A stretch of 64,000 bases of DNA from Bedellia somnulentella (GCA_963576735.1 OY755174.1:5456001-5520000); one strand, 5' to 3'. Shown: positions 33,564-43,938, counted from the first letter of the stretch. Numbers and translations are program-made. The notes: generated by a model not told the origin, from the sequence alone.

Positions 33564-33808
33564 ACATACATACATACATATTCTCACGCCGTTTGTTTCC
33601 ATTGGGGTAGGCAGAGACTATCGATCGCCACTTTGTACTTGACACTTTTTTTATCGCCAATGTGGAAGGTAATGTTAGTAGAGGACGACCTCGGAGGACA
33701 GATTTGGATCAAATAGAAAACGTGCTCAAAAAGGCAGGTGTCCGCAGTATGAAGAATAAAAGAGCATGTATGAAAAGATTGATGGATGTAAACGAAGCCA
33801 GAGAGGTT
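33564..33808 (-). mobile_element. L3 insertion with 5' inversion (twin priming) and 11-bp target duplication
   Basis: The left part is the L3 3' end in minus orientation (tail TACATACATACATATTCTCA CG to about 33640). The right part (about 33659-33808) is the upstream L3 RT C-terminus in plus orientation (AATGTGGAAGGTAATGTTAG ... GAAGCCAGAGAGGTT). The whole unit is bounded by TGGTGTTTAAT at 33553-33563 and 33809-33819. The breakpoint lies within GAGGTTTG/CAGGATCG of the parent element. Confidence 0.92.
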
Positions 33809-34079
33809 TGGTGTTTAATGTAGACCAAAATTCAGTTTTTTATTATAAACGTTCACGAAAACTGGTTGTGAAGTGACGTGCATTTAAAGAATGGCTAAGA
33901 ATTTCAAAATTATGCTCACCAAATTGGATTTATTAATAGGCAGACTATTTACATAATATATTAATATTAATAAGCCTAATTTAAGAAACTAAGTAAAGAT
34001 AATATTTAAAAGCATTTCAGTTATTTTCATAGTCGGCGAATTCACTTGATATTGGCAGCTTGTATTAATTTCGCCTAGC

Positions 34080-34500
34080 TTGTTTCCTGTAGCTTCTATT
34101 ACTTTAACCGACTTTAAAATAAGGGGTTAAAGGGGCTAAAAAAATGCAAATTTTATTTTTGCTTTATTTTATTTTGGTTCTTTATTTTATTTTTGCACAA
34201 CGCCATCTATCGGACTTTGGATTCCAACTATCAACATTAGTTCTATATTTAGACTTAAGATGTCGTTGCAAGTACTATACTGAATTGCGTAACGTAATAT
34301 TTTTCTTCTTGAACTCACAAAATTAATCATATCTTTTGATAGAGTGAACCGATTTCGATGAAACAAAAACTAAGTTATACCTCAAGTTACGTTTAATTTT
34401 TGTATATAAACATTTTCAGCATTAAATTCGTAGATTTTACGTTTTGCGCGCACAAACAAACATATAAACAGACAAACAGACAAACAGACAAAAAATTTAA
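34080..34500. repeat. Transposon-derived AT-rich segment
   Basis: Phrases such as GAACCGATTTCGATGAAACA and the CAGACAAACAGACAAACAG run (34466-34490) are typical of the 3' parts of lepidopteran Helitron or LINE copies. No termini found. Confidence 0.4.
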
Positions 34501-35804
34501 AAATGATGGAAATGGGTTCTGTTACTTATCTGTTCACACGCTGGCTATTTTTTTTTTCAATTTCTTCAATGTACAAAAATTACTTTTCTACAGATTTATT
34601 ATATGTATAGATTACATGAAATTACATTAACAGCCAATTCAAGTAGCTAATGTTTATAAACTCAAAGGTATCTAAAGCGAGTGTCAATCTCTACCAGACG
34701 TTTGAAACGGTGTCTTTCAACAGCTTCATAAATCGACCGCTAAATGCTCGGAGGCAGGTGATTTCCCACGAGGCCGGTGCTGGAGTAGACCTGCCCCTGT
34801 TCTAATTCTACCAAGATTGACTCTGAAAATAACTTTATCGCAGCTACAAATTACCTTTAAAAAACTTATCAATTCCCAATCCCCGCACAATGCCAGTTTG
34901 CAACTTATTTAATCAGTTTCAATCTCGTTTTAACTCAAAAAGATTAATAGTTCAATAGGTTTCGCTTCTTTAATTAAATTTACATTAAAATCTATAAGTA
35001 GTTCTCCGAATGTAGTATTTGACAAATAACTGGTGCAGTAACTTCCGTATAATAGAGGTGCAAAGTTAGATGAGACTTGAAAATTAGATAGAATATATTG
35101 CAGTTTGAATCGGGGGAGCGTTATTGACTCTTCCCGAGGAAATGGCGGGCGGGCGTTCCATCATGAGCTGTTTCGCATCAGGAAACGTGATACGCTCGCT
35201 ACGATAATGTTTTTACATTAGCACAACACTTTTGATGTTCTCCCCTATTGGAAAACACAGTTGATAGTCCGCATGAATAAATGTATTAGATACAAGACAC
35301 CCGATATGTTATAAGAGTACTTTTATTGATGTCTTTGATTAAATTACAAAAGTTTGAAGCAATAAGATAATGGCTTGCAATTGAAATAGTACGCCTCTTT
35401 GTTTGCCGAGTCGAATGAAGTAAAGAGAGTGAAGATCAAAGCGAGCTCATTGCTACAAAGCCTTTGTTGAACGCTGATGCCCGGCTGCTTATCAGGAATA
35501 CTTGAAATAAGAAGACTCATAGTACATTCGAATCCTAAACTAGATAAATGCACATCAGCAGCGAAGCGAGGTTTTCGTGTTTGAATACAAATGGAGCGTT
35601 TATCCCTCAGAGCCAATTTGTATGTAAATTTCGGGTCCGTTTAACTATCCTCGTTAGTTGCTCATTTTCAGAACGTCTGCATTATCGATTCCTTTTCAAT
35701 ATTTCTTTTTGCACTTTTGTTTTTGAAATACGTATTCTTTTTTTTGTCCGTATTGCATTTTTGATAACAAAAACTATACAAATCTTTACTAATCAAAAAT
35801 ACAC
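34501..35804. other. No recognised feature
   Basis: A minus-strand frame (35616-35344) and a plus-strand frame (35548) have no recognisable domain. Confidence 0.45.
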
Positions 35805-36014
35805 ATGCTGAGATCTCACTACTTGGAAACCAAAATATTTAGCAGAAACGAAGACGCATTCTTTAATTTTAACAAGACAGCTGACATCGGCTGTGGCTGT
35901 GTTCAAAATACATGTCAAGATATTAATCGCGACGGACAATTAAAGTTCCAAGAATACAGAGTTATGTTGGTCGCAGTCAAAATTGTAAAACGCTTACTAC
36001 ACGAGTACGCCTAA
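35805..36014 (+). CDS. Candidate EF-hand-containing exon or short ORF
   Basis: A 69-codon frame ends ...QNTCQDINRDGQLKFQEYRV, MLVAVKIVKRLLHEYA-stop. DINRDGQLKFQE is a textbook 12-residue EF-hand loop (D1, N3, D5, G6, L8, E12) followed by a helix-compatible stretch. The segment N-terminal to the loop (GCGCVQNTC) does not look like an entering helix, so the real exon may begin at an acceptor nearer the loop; AACAAGACAG near 35880 is one weak candidate. An AATAAA occurs about 140 bp after the stop (about 36152). It could be the last exon of a small calcium-binding protein nested in the receptor intron, a retrocopy, or chance. The loop is what is seen; function is inferred. Confidence 0.42.
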   Translation: MLRSHYLETKIFSRNEDAFFNFNKTADIGCGCVQNTCQDINRDGQLKFQEYRVMLVAVKIVKRLLHEYA

Positions 36015-36151
36015 CCTAAAACAATCCAACAATTAAATCATAATTGAGAGAACGTAGAGGGAAATGTAGCACAAGTTCGCTGAAGCTGTAGTTAACTTTA
36101 GCACAGCATTGTTAATATAGTAACTTACAAATAATGTACGAGTTTTGGCTG

Positions 36152-36157
36152 TAATAA
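36152..36157 (+). terminator. AATAAA downstream of the EF-hand frame
   Basis: AATAAA in GCTGTAATAAAACCGC, about 140 bp past the stop of the EF-hand frame. It would serve as its polyadenylation signal if the frame is expressed. Confidence 0.3.
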
Positions 36158-36329
36158 AACCGCAACTTCGTTACCCGTAAATTGAACATTGAAACATGAT
36201 ATTGGGATATAATATTGGAAATACTTAACAAATAAGAGCTGTTATCTAATTATGTACCGGGGCGTACTGGAAATGTTTGGTAAAGATTATAGGGTTAAAT
36301 AAGTAGTGATCTATCTTGAATTTGGAAAG

Positions 36330-36500
36330 GTTCTTATTAAATCTAACAATGGGGTAGCCAGAGTGAAAGATTTTGAATTTTATCAGAATCTTTTGGAAGT
36401 TGATATTGGGCAGTGTGAGCAGCGAAGGATGCATTTACTAACAATCACTTAAACGCAATACCATTAATCGCCTCGAACGACACCCACGATATAAAATAGT
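36330..36500 (-). mobile_element. S2 retroposon, old copy
   Basis: AATGGGGTAGCCAGAGTGAA, TTTTGGAAGTTGATATTGGG and ACCATTAATCGCCTCGAACG ACACCCACG keep the S2 order on the minus strand. Both termini decayed. Confidence 0.7.
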
Positions 36501-36506
36501 TTGAGT

Positions 36507-36566
36507 ATCCCATTTTTACTCATGGATGTTTGCAAGAGGAAACTAAGGGTTTTGGGGCTTTACCGA
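36507..36566 (+). mobile_element. S2b internal fragment
   Basis: CCATTTTTACTCATGGATGT TTGCAAGAGGAAACTAAGGG TTTTGGGGCTTT. Plus strand, so convergent with the preceding minus-strand fragment. Confidence 0.6.
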
Positions 36567-36569
36567 AGT

Positions 36570-38040
36570 TCAATTAATGTCATAAATGTTAAATATATTG
36601 GTATTGGTATTGATAGATACCTGCATGCACAAATACAAGATACATCTTTAAATTGGCTTCGTGCCATTATGACCTTTAAGAATTGACTTTTGATGAATTA
36701 ATTACACAGGGTATAACAAAAGGGGTGTAACAAGTCTATAAGGCGTTGTCAAGGAGAGCACTCTCAACAATTAACATGAGCCAAGTATGATTATAAATAA
36801 AAATAAATAAAAATAAAAAGATTTTTATTTGCCTTTTCACACATACTACAAAAAAAATCTATACTAAAAAAAATATGTCTCTCTTTCTCTCTTTATTTTG
36901 ACCTTTCTCTTCTCCATCCAAATTAGCTGAGTTCATCAGCTCTCGACACTAAATGTTCTGATATATGAATATAGAAACTCGTACATTTCTGCTTTTTAGC
37001 CATAGCAAGTAAACTTTGATTCGGTCAGTTATCTATTTTCAGAGTACCCAGATATGCAACTACGGGTATGGGTATGCGTACACACCACACAACCGTTACG
37101 AAAAGATATCTTCGTCCACTACCCTTCTTCTACTAGCTCTACTTCATTTGGACTTACACCACCCACTTCAAAATACTACTTGCGAAGGAATCAATTAGCG
37201 AACTGACCTGTTCGACCGAACCATTCAAATGCAAACGCCAAAGAGGCGACAAATAAACTGTCGGTATGTGGCCCGCACTCTTCAATATCCGGAGCAGTCC
37301 GCAATTAATACATGCCAGATCCAAGTATTCAACAATACCGAAAAAGCCTATCGAAATCACCTTTTCAAGCAACAATAGATCGTATTGGCCTATCTTATGA
37401 TATCAGTTTCGCCTGCAAAAGAAGACCTGTCAGGCTCAACCCTCACATTGTCTATATGCCAGCAGCACACGGTATAAGGATTATTCACAAATGGTCCGGT
37501 GTGAAATCGAGGTCGACGTTAAGTGTTCTATTGGACTTAGTATAGGATCTTAATTGAACGGGTATCATATTATGACGCGGTACGTCTTATTTCTAAAGGG
37601 TTATCAATGCCATTTTCATTATATAATAGGAGTATTGTGTTATCTAAACGCTTAATCGATAAATTATCAAGCTAGAAAAGTATTGAATAACAGAGACATG
37701 AAACAATTATATAATTTTATGTATATAAAGCGGTTTTGAGGTGACAGTCTAAAAATCACTATAACATATTGTCAAGTGGTCATAAGAATCTCCTAATTCG
37801 TGCTTTAAGTTAATTGGTTGATTATGGAGCTGGAAAGACGGGTAGGAAAGCAACAAAAATACGCAAAAAGACGCTAAAGTTATTAAACTAATGAAAGTTT
37901 ATCTATGCAATTATAGATTGGCGCCAAACAACAAAGTTTAAGCGCCTTTTGGAAATGACAGAGTTTTTGTTTGCACTGTATGTACATAATTTGAAACTGA
38001 TTAAATATAATCATTAAAATATATTTACTAGATCAGGAGT
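36570..38040. other. No recognised gene
   Basis: Several overlapping 60-77 codon frames on both strands between 37016 and 37545 are slightly GC-richer than their surroundings but show no domain I can name. They may be a decayed retroelement. Confidence 0.4.
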
Positions 38041-38042
38041 TT

Positions 38043-38290
38043 CAAAATTGTAAGTAAGATAGAAAAAGGAATGTTGAGATGGTTTGGGCACATCGAGAGG
38101 ATGGATGATAGGAAATTGGTAAAAGGTATCTATAGAGCTAATGTGGAAGGTAATGTTAGTAGAGGACGGCCACGAAAGACACACTTGGACCAAATTGAAA
38201 GTGTGCTCAAAAAGGCAGGCGTCCGAAGTATGAAGAATAAAAGAGCATGTATGAAAAGATTGATGGATGTAGACGAAGCTAGGTGGTGTA
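38043..38290 (+). mobile_element. L3 LINE fragment with the longest RT C-terminus in the window
   Basis: Encodes MLRWFGHIERMDDRKLVKGI, YRANVEGNVSRGRPRKTHLD, QIESVLKKAGVRSMKNKRAC and MKRLMDVDEA in one frame from 38071. RWFGHxERM ... GRPRK..LDQI is the C-terminal region of RTE-like RTs (and of a class of insect LINEs annotated as endonuclease-reverse transcriptase). The final EVCQDRAKWRSIVSAYPNGN part and tail are missing, so the 3' end was deleted or interrupted here. Confidence 0.88.
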
Positions 38291-38351
38291 GACATGACAC
38301 GAGCCAACTTTATTATATGATAACTATACTAAACACAATGTATGTATGTTT

Positions 38352-38608
38352 ATTATTTGTTGTAACGGTTGCTAACGGTGAGGGAAAACATCGTGAGGAA
38401 ACCCACATGTACTTAGTCATGTGACAGTGTATTCGTACAAAACGGCGATAGGCCTGCCCCCTATCACGTGAGTACACTGTCTAAGCAAAACGTGGGTACC
38501 TTCTCTGGAAAACTAGATGGTGCTTGCCATGTGAGTTCAGGAGTATTGGTACCTCTGCCAACCCCTTCGGGGATAAACGGCGTGAACGTTTATGTTATGT
38601 TATATGTT
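38352..38608 (+). mobile_element. S1 SINE, 5'-truncated, with complete 3' end
   Basis: Starts at GTTGCTAACGGTGAGGGAAA and runs to ACCTCTGCCAACCCCTTCGG GGATAAACGGCGTGAACGTT T followed by the ATGTT-type tail. This is the cleanest plus-strand S1 3' end in the window. The variant has AACTAGATGGTGCTTGCCAT. Confidence 0.93.
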
Positions 38609-38907
38609 ATTATTTATATACAAATTTTATGCTCGGATGGTATTATTACATATTCTATACAATCCCACTCATTAGTTTGCATCTTTAATGACGCCTATTA
38701 AAGTCATATGTGCAGAATAATCGACAACGATTATCATATACTTTAAGGATTATTGTTTAGTTAGATGACTGCACAGTTGTACCGATAAATAAAATCTACG
38801 TTTATTTAAACAAGCATAAATTCACGCTATACATCATCAAGAGATATACAGATGCATTATTTTGTAAACTAATGGTTTTGTAAGTAAATGGTACTCGAGA
38901 TGACTTT

Positions 38908-39045
38908 CGACCGATTTCTGAATTGAGTATTCTAGCTGAGAACAACATAAGTATCGTTCTGTCGCATTGAAATCTTAACAACTGAATGAGACAAAACGAT
39001 ACTTAAGTCGTTCTCAGCTTGAATACTCAATTCAGAAATCGGGCG
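38908..39045. mobile_element. 138-bp foldback MITE, copy 1
   Basis: Nearly the whole element is one imperfect palindrome: CGACCGATTTCTGAATTGAG ... CTCAATTCAGAAATCGGGCG. It is flanked by TTT at 38905-38907 and 39046-39048. A second copy of identical length lies at 51242. A 3-bp target duplication points to the PIF/Harbinger type. Confidence 0.88.
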
Positions 39046-39094
39046 TTTGCCTACCCGACGGTAATTAATGTCATGAGTATATGTATGTATGTTG
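39046..39094 (+). mobile_element. L3-type 3' terminus
   Basis: TTTGCCTACCCGACGGTAAT TAATGTCATGAGTATATGTA TGTATG directly follows the MITE. The MITE appears to have landed in an old L3 end whose left part is no longer recognisable. Confidence 0.6.
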
Positions 39095-39267
39095 AAAGTA
39101 AGGTAACCCACTTAAAAAGATAAACATACAATGCATACTTCTTAATCAAAATGTTCGCTTCATTTATTCAGAAGTTATTATTGCAGACATTTTATTTATG
39201 AGTAAATATAGTGAGTATTGTACAGTACACTCCATTCTTTTATAATCGTTGATTAAAGTTTTATTTA

Positions 39268-39720
39268 TTAATCGTGGTTGTTACAGTGAGGGACATACAT
39301 ACATACATACATATACTCACGACTATAAATCCTTTAACGGGGTAGCCAGAGCTTTGGAATGAGAAATTCCACAGCCACTTTTGGAAGTTGATTGGGGGAA
39401 AGATGGTAATAATAAATGTTTTTGGTGACGGGTCTCCAACCACATCGCCCAAAAATCACTTAAAAAGCCCCTATACCCTTAGTCGCCTCTTACGTTCACC
39501 CACGGGTAGAAATGGGGTAGTGTTATTCTAAGCCGACACTACACGGTGAAGTGAGGGACATATCGTGAGAATATTAGTAAGCTATTTAGTACTTAGACAT
39601 ATGACACTGCATTCGTGCGAAAATGGCAATAAGTCTTTTACCATTATAAGTAAGTGCAGTCCAAGTAAAATGTAAGTACTCTGAACAATGGGTAAAAATA
39701 GCATCATGGGTAGGATACTA
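39268..39720 (+). mobile_element. S1 SINE, old copy split by S2
   Basis: S1 text GGTTGTTACAGTGAGGGACA resumes after the S2 as AGTGAGGGACATATCGTGAG and continues CTTAGACATATGACACTGCA, AAATGGCAATAAGTC, CAGTCCAAGTAAAATG. Strongly diverged, hence older than the S2 inside it. Confidence 0.85.
39298..39549 (-). mobile_element. S2 retroposon nested in S1, 13-bp target duplication
   Basis: Complete 252-bp minus-strand S2 between AGTGAGGGACATA at 39285-39297 and the same 13 bp at 39550-39562. Tail CATACATACATACATATACT at left, head GCCGACACTACACGGTG at right. Confidence 0.95.
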
Positions 39721-39738
39721 CTACAGAACTAGACTACG

Positions 39739-40476
39739 AAATAAATAAATAGTTTAAAAAACACAAAAAAACACGCTTTTATAAGTGCACTTAAAAGTCA
39801 AAAATAAATTACGGGTCGTTCAAGTTGTCTCTATTTCTGTGCTGAAGTGTAAACTATGTGCTTTTAATTATATTATTTGATTGTAAAAGCGTGGGGCGCT
39901 GGAAAAGGAAAGATTTTTTGTTTACCTTGCTAATCAAGTCAAGCGATGTTTCGGGAAGCAGGTTACAGAGATCGGCACTCTAACTAGAGTTGCAGCACCA
40001 CTAGTTGGAGGCTCTATATTAAACAGTCTGTTCAAAGTACTAGGCAACAGTGGCAAAATGTAGAGTTCTTGTTCGTGTATTTGTTTACAAGAAAGTTTAT
40101 CCTGCTCCAGCGCCCCACGCTTTTACAAAGAAATATTATAATTAAAAGCACATAGTTTACACTTCAGCCCAGAAATAGAGACAACTTGAACGACCCGTAA
40201 TTTATTTTTGATTTTAAGTGCACTTATAAAAGACTTTGACCAAATTGAGAGTGTGCTCAAAAAGGCTGGCGTCCGAAGTATGAAGAATAAAAGAGCATGT
40301 ATGAAAAGATTGATGGATGTAAACGAAGCTAGAGAGGTTTATCAGGATCGTGCGAAGTGGCGATCAATAGTCTCTGCCTACCCCAATGGGAACTAATGGC
40401 GTAAGTATATGTATGTATGTATGTATGTTTGTTATAAAAGCGTGTTTTTGGTGTTTTTTAAACTATTTATTTATTT
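39739..40476. mobile_element. Foldback element with about 165-bp inverted repeats
   Basis: Left arm 39739-39903 pairs with right arm 40106-40232 plus 40441-40476. Paired words include TTACGGGTCGTTCAAGTTGT / ACAACTTGAACGACCCGTAA and GTAAAAGCGTGGGGCGCTGG / CCAGCGCCCCACGCTTTTAC. About 200 bp of unique sequence lies between. The right arm is broken by an L3 insertion. No transposase, so a long-TIR non-autonomous DNA element. Confidence 0.9.
40233..40431 (+). mobile_element. L3 3' end inserted in the foldback right arm, 9-bp target duplication
   Basis: Encodes DQIESVLKKAGVRSMKNKRA, CMKRLMDVNEAREVYQDRAK and WRSIVSAYPNGN-stop, then GGCGTAAGTATATGTATGTA TG. This is the reference copy for the L3 C-terminus. 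Flanked by TTATAAAAG at 40224-40232 and 40432-40440. Confidence 0.95.
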
Positions 40477-40585
40477 AACAAAAAAAATATGTCAACTTAA
40501 CCTACTTATAGAAATATAAATTATATAATAAAAAAGTCACTTAAATCTAAACTTAACTAATATAATAAAATAAGCTAATAGCCTC

Positions 40586-41091
40586 GTCACTTAAAATTAA
40601 AAACTAAAGCCCAACGTAGTCAAGTCTTTGCTAATGGCAATTTTAATATAAATAATTATATTAAGAAATCATTAATGACTAAAAGTACCTTGAATGTACC
40701 TGATTATTCTAAAAAACGTCTAGCTATGTTACTAGCTAGTAATATAACATAACATAACATAAACGTTCACGCCGTTTTATCCCCGAAGGGGTTGGCAGAG
40801 GTACCAATACTCCTGAACTCACATGGCAAGCGCCATCTAGTTTCCAGAGAAGGTACCCACGTTTTGCTTAGACAGTGTACTCACGTGATAGGGGGCAGGC
40901 CTATCGCCGTTTTGTACGAATACACTGTCACATGACTAAGTACAACTCAGCCATGTGGGTTTCCTCACGATGTTTTCTAGTAATATAGTATACAATAATG
41001 TTATTAATTTGAATAACATAACAATTTCAACTGACTTGGATGCAGTTATTAGTACATGTACTAATGTATCTGCAAATTTAGCTTTAAACTA
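40586..41091 (+). pseudogene. LINE-B ORF1 C-terminal remnant, interrupted by S1
   Basis: Before the SINE the frame reads RHLKLKTKAQRSQVFANGNF, NINNYIKKSLMTKSTLNVPD and YSKKRLAMLLASNI. After removing the SINE and one target duplication it continues in the same frame, VYNNVINLNNITISTDLDAV, ISTCTNVSANLALN, then TAG at 41089-41091, 18 bp before the ORF2 start. No known domain is evident. Its position and frame restoration are the reasons for calling it ORF1. Confidence 0.6.
40747..40976 (-). mobile_element. S1 SINE inserted in LINE-B, 11-bp target duplication
   Basis: Minus-strand S1: tail CATAACATAACATAAACGTT CACGCC at left, 5'-truncated at GATGTTTTC on the right. Perfect direct repeat CTAGTAATATA at 40736-40746 and 40977-40987. 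It is very close to the 38352 and 16125 copies. Confidence 0.95.
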
Positions 41092-41109
41092 GGTAGTAAG
41101 ACAAAGGAA

Positions 41110-43938
41110 ATGGCATACATTTCACTAGTTCATCAGAACATACAGAGCCTTTCCTGCAAATTATTAGAATTAGAGTTATTCGTTAATAAGTACAATGTTA
41201 AAATACTTTGTTTGACAGAACACTGGTTAAAAGCAGAACAAATGAACTTTAGTTTAAAGAATTACACGGTGGGCAGTTGTTTTAACAGAGAGTCCATAAT
41301 GTGTGGGGGTTGTATGATACTATTATATGTAGACATTAAATTTAAAGAAAGAAAAGACATCTGTAGACTCTCTGTTGAACAACATGTAGAAATCTCATGC
41401 ATTGAATTGAGCAAGTATATAATTTTGTGTGTATATCGCCCACCCAAAGGTAACTATGACATCTTTGAAGCAGCGATGGAGGATGCTTTGGGGATGGCTT
41501 CCCGCAGCTCCAGAGAGGTTGTAGTTTGTGGGGATTTCAATTTTGACTTATTAGGTGAGGGTCTAGTAAAGGAGAGAATCTTAACATTTTTTCAATCATT
41601 TAATCTTCTAAATGTATTTAATTAGCCAACCCGAATTACCTCGACCTCTGCAACATGTTTAGATAATATTTATTGCAATTGTGACTACTCTGGTCACTTC
41701 CTTTTTGATAGCATTACCTCAGACCACAAGGGACAATTCATAAATTTAGAATTAACCATTGAAAAAAAAAAGTTGATTGTATGTAGACAGATAACTGAAA
41801 AAAAACTTAGCTTATTTGAAAATAATATTAGGTCTAGCATCAGCCCCCCAATGAGAAGCAGTGAAACATTAGAGAATTGTCTTTCTTTCATCAATGAGCT
41901 AAAAACAGAATTTAACAAAATCTTTAAAACTAAGGTAATACTATGTAATACAAAATGCTCTTTTGCTGAATGGGCCACGGCTGGGATTAGAATAAGTAGA
42001 GATCACCTATATAACATTTATAGAGAAAAGTCCTATAACTTCAACCAAGATTTTATTAATTATGTCAGAAAATATTCTAAAATTTTCAAAAAAGTTTGTG
42101 GTGAAGCTAAATCTAGATGCATAAAACGTAAAATTAAGAATTCTTCTAACAAGAGTAAGACTGTCTGGAAAATAATTAACAGTGAAACTGGAAAACTAAA
42201 GTCCCCACATGATCTCAATTTATTATTAGATAATGAACTGATACAGTCAAGATCACAAATTGCTGACATTTTTGAAAATCATTTTATAAATACCCCCACT
42301 CAGACAACAGAGAAATTAAATTCATGTCCCCAGAAAGCTCTTGAGTTGTTGGAACAAAATGTTACCAAAACAACAGCACAGTTTTCTTTCAAGTATGTTG
42401 ACATTAATGATATAATTAAAAATTTTAAAACTATTAATCTTAAAAAAACCGAAGACATAACAGGAATGTCAGTTTTCGTCATAAACAGAATAATAAATAT
42501 AATCGCTCCCCATTTAACGATACTTTTTAATAAATGTATAGATATAGGAGAATTTCCAGACTGTATGAAGTTAAGTAGGCTCATCCCACTACATAAATCA
42601 GGAGATAGTCAGGACTTTACCAACTATAGGCCTATTTCTATTTTACCAGTTCTCAGTAAAGTTTTCGAGAAAATCATGTCCAACCAAATGCTTTCATATT
42701 TCAACAAAAATAATGTATTCCATGACGAGCAATATGGTTTTACTAAAGGTAGGTCTACTGTAGATGCAGGAGTGTCACTAATGAAACATATTTTTTATTC
42801 ATGGGAAAACTCCCGGGATGCGTTAGGTATATTTTGTGACCTCACAAAAGCTTTTGATTGTGTAAAAAAGGAAATAGCGTTGACTAAACTTAAATATTAC
42901 GGTTTTGACGAGCAAGCACTGAAATTAATGGCATCATATCTTAATAAAAGAACTTTAAAGGTAGATATTAATGGAACCACGTCGAAAGGATCGGAAATAG
43001 AGATGGGCGTTCCCCAAGGTTCTATACTTGGCCCATTACTGTTTCTGATTTATATTAATGATTTACCATTTATGGTACAAAAGTATTCTGAGATAGTTAT
43101 GTTTGCAGATGACACATCTTTAATATTTAATGTAGCGAGATCCTCTACACCTCTTGACGACGTAAATAAAGCTATCTCACTGGTATTGCATTGGTTTACT
43201 GTAAATAACCTGGTTCTGAATGCCAAAAAAACTAAATGTATTAAATTTACTTTACCGAATGTTAGGCAAGTTGACGCCAATATTGTTATTGACAGTGAAA
43301 AAGTAGAATTAGTGAAAGAGACAAAATTCCTAGGGATAATAATCAATTCTAAGTTGCAATGGGGACCCCATATACTAAGACTTTCTAAAAGGCTGAGCTC
43401 AGCAGCGTATGCCGTGCGTAAGATTAGAGAAATAGCAGACGTAGAAACAGCTCGTATTGTTTATTTAAGTTATTTTCATAGTATTATGTCGTACGGTATT
43501 TCATTATGGGGTAAAGCGGCTGATGTTCATAAAGTTTTTGTCTTACAAAAGCGAGCTATCCGATCTATTTACATGTTAAGGTCGAGGTATTCGTTGCGCG
43601 AAAAATTTAAAGATATTGGCATTTTAACTGTCCCTTGCCAATACATATTTGAGAATTTAATGTATGCCAAAAATAATATAGGCCAATTTAGTAAAGTTAG
43701 TGATAGGCATACTGTTAACACTCGGAATAAGGATAAACTTAATGTACCGAAGTGGAGACTTAATAAAGTAAGTAACTCCTTTATGGGACTATCCCTGAAA
43801 ATGTTCAACAAACTTCCTTCTGACATATTGGAATTGCCTGTGGCATCTTTTAAAAAGGTAATTAAAGCCATGCTCTTAAAGAAATCTTACTACAGTGTTC
43901 AAGATTTTTTAAACGACAAGGACCCAACGCGCACATGA
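41110..43938 (+). pseudogene. LINE-B ORF2 endonuclease-RT with a single in-frame TAG
   Basis: One continuous frame of 942 sense codons broken only by TAG at 41623-41625. Before it, residues 1-171 carry the APE-like endonuclease: VHQNIQSLSCK, CLTEHWL, CVYRPPKGN and VVCGDFNFDLL. After it the frame resumes PTRITSTSATCLDNIY, then ITSDHKGQF (the S-D-H endonuclease end). RT motifs follow: NYRPISILPVLSKVFEKIM, EQYGFTKGRSTVDAG, GIFCDLTKAFDCV, MGVPQGSILGPLLFLIYIND, the catalytic FADD (about 43105) and FLGIIINSKLQW. The C-terminus ends QDFLNDKDPTRT. The stop lies where related LINEs carry E or Q before PTRIT, one base away from TAG. Everything else looks functional, so inactivation is recent, or readthrough occurs. 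Confidence 0.95.

Noticed and set aside
36001..36030. Telomere-like CCTAA units near 36013
   Set aside because: Only two imperfect units (CCTAACCTAA); not an array.
37312..37545. 77-codon plus-strand frame (MPDPSIQQYRKS...)
   Set aside because: No recognisable domain; overlaps an opposite-strand frame; too weak to call a gene.
38071..38424. Possible host gene from 38071 (RWFGHIERM...)
   Set aside because: It is the C-terminus of the L3 RT running into S1 sequence; a fusion of two transposons.
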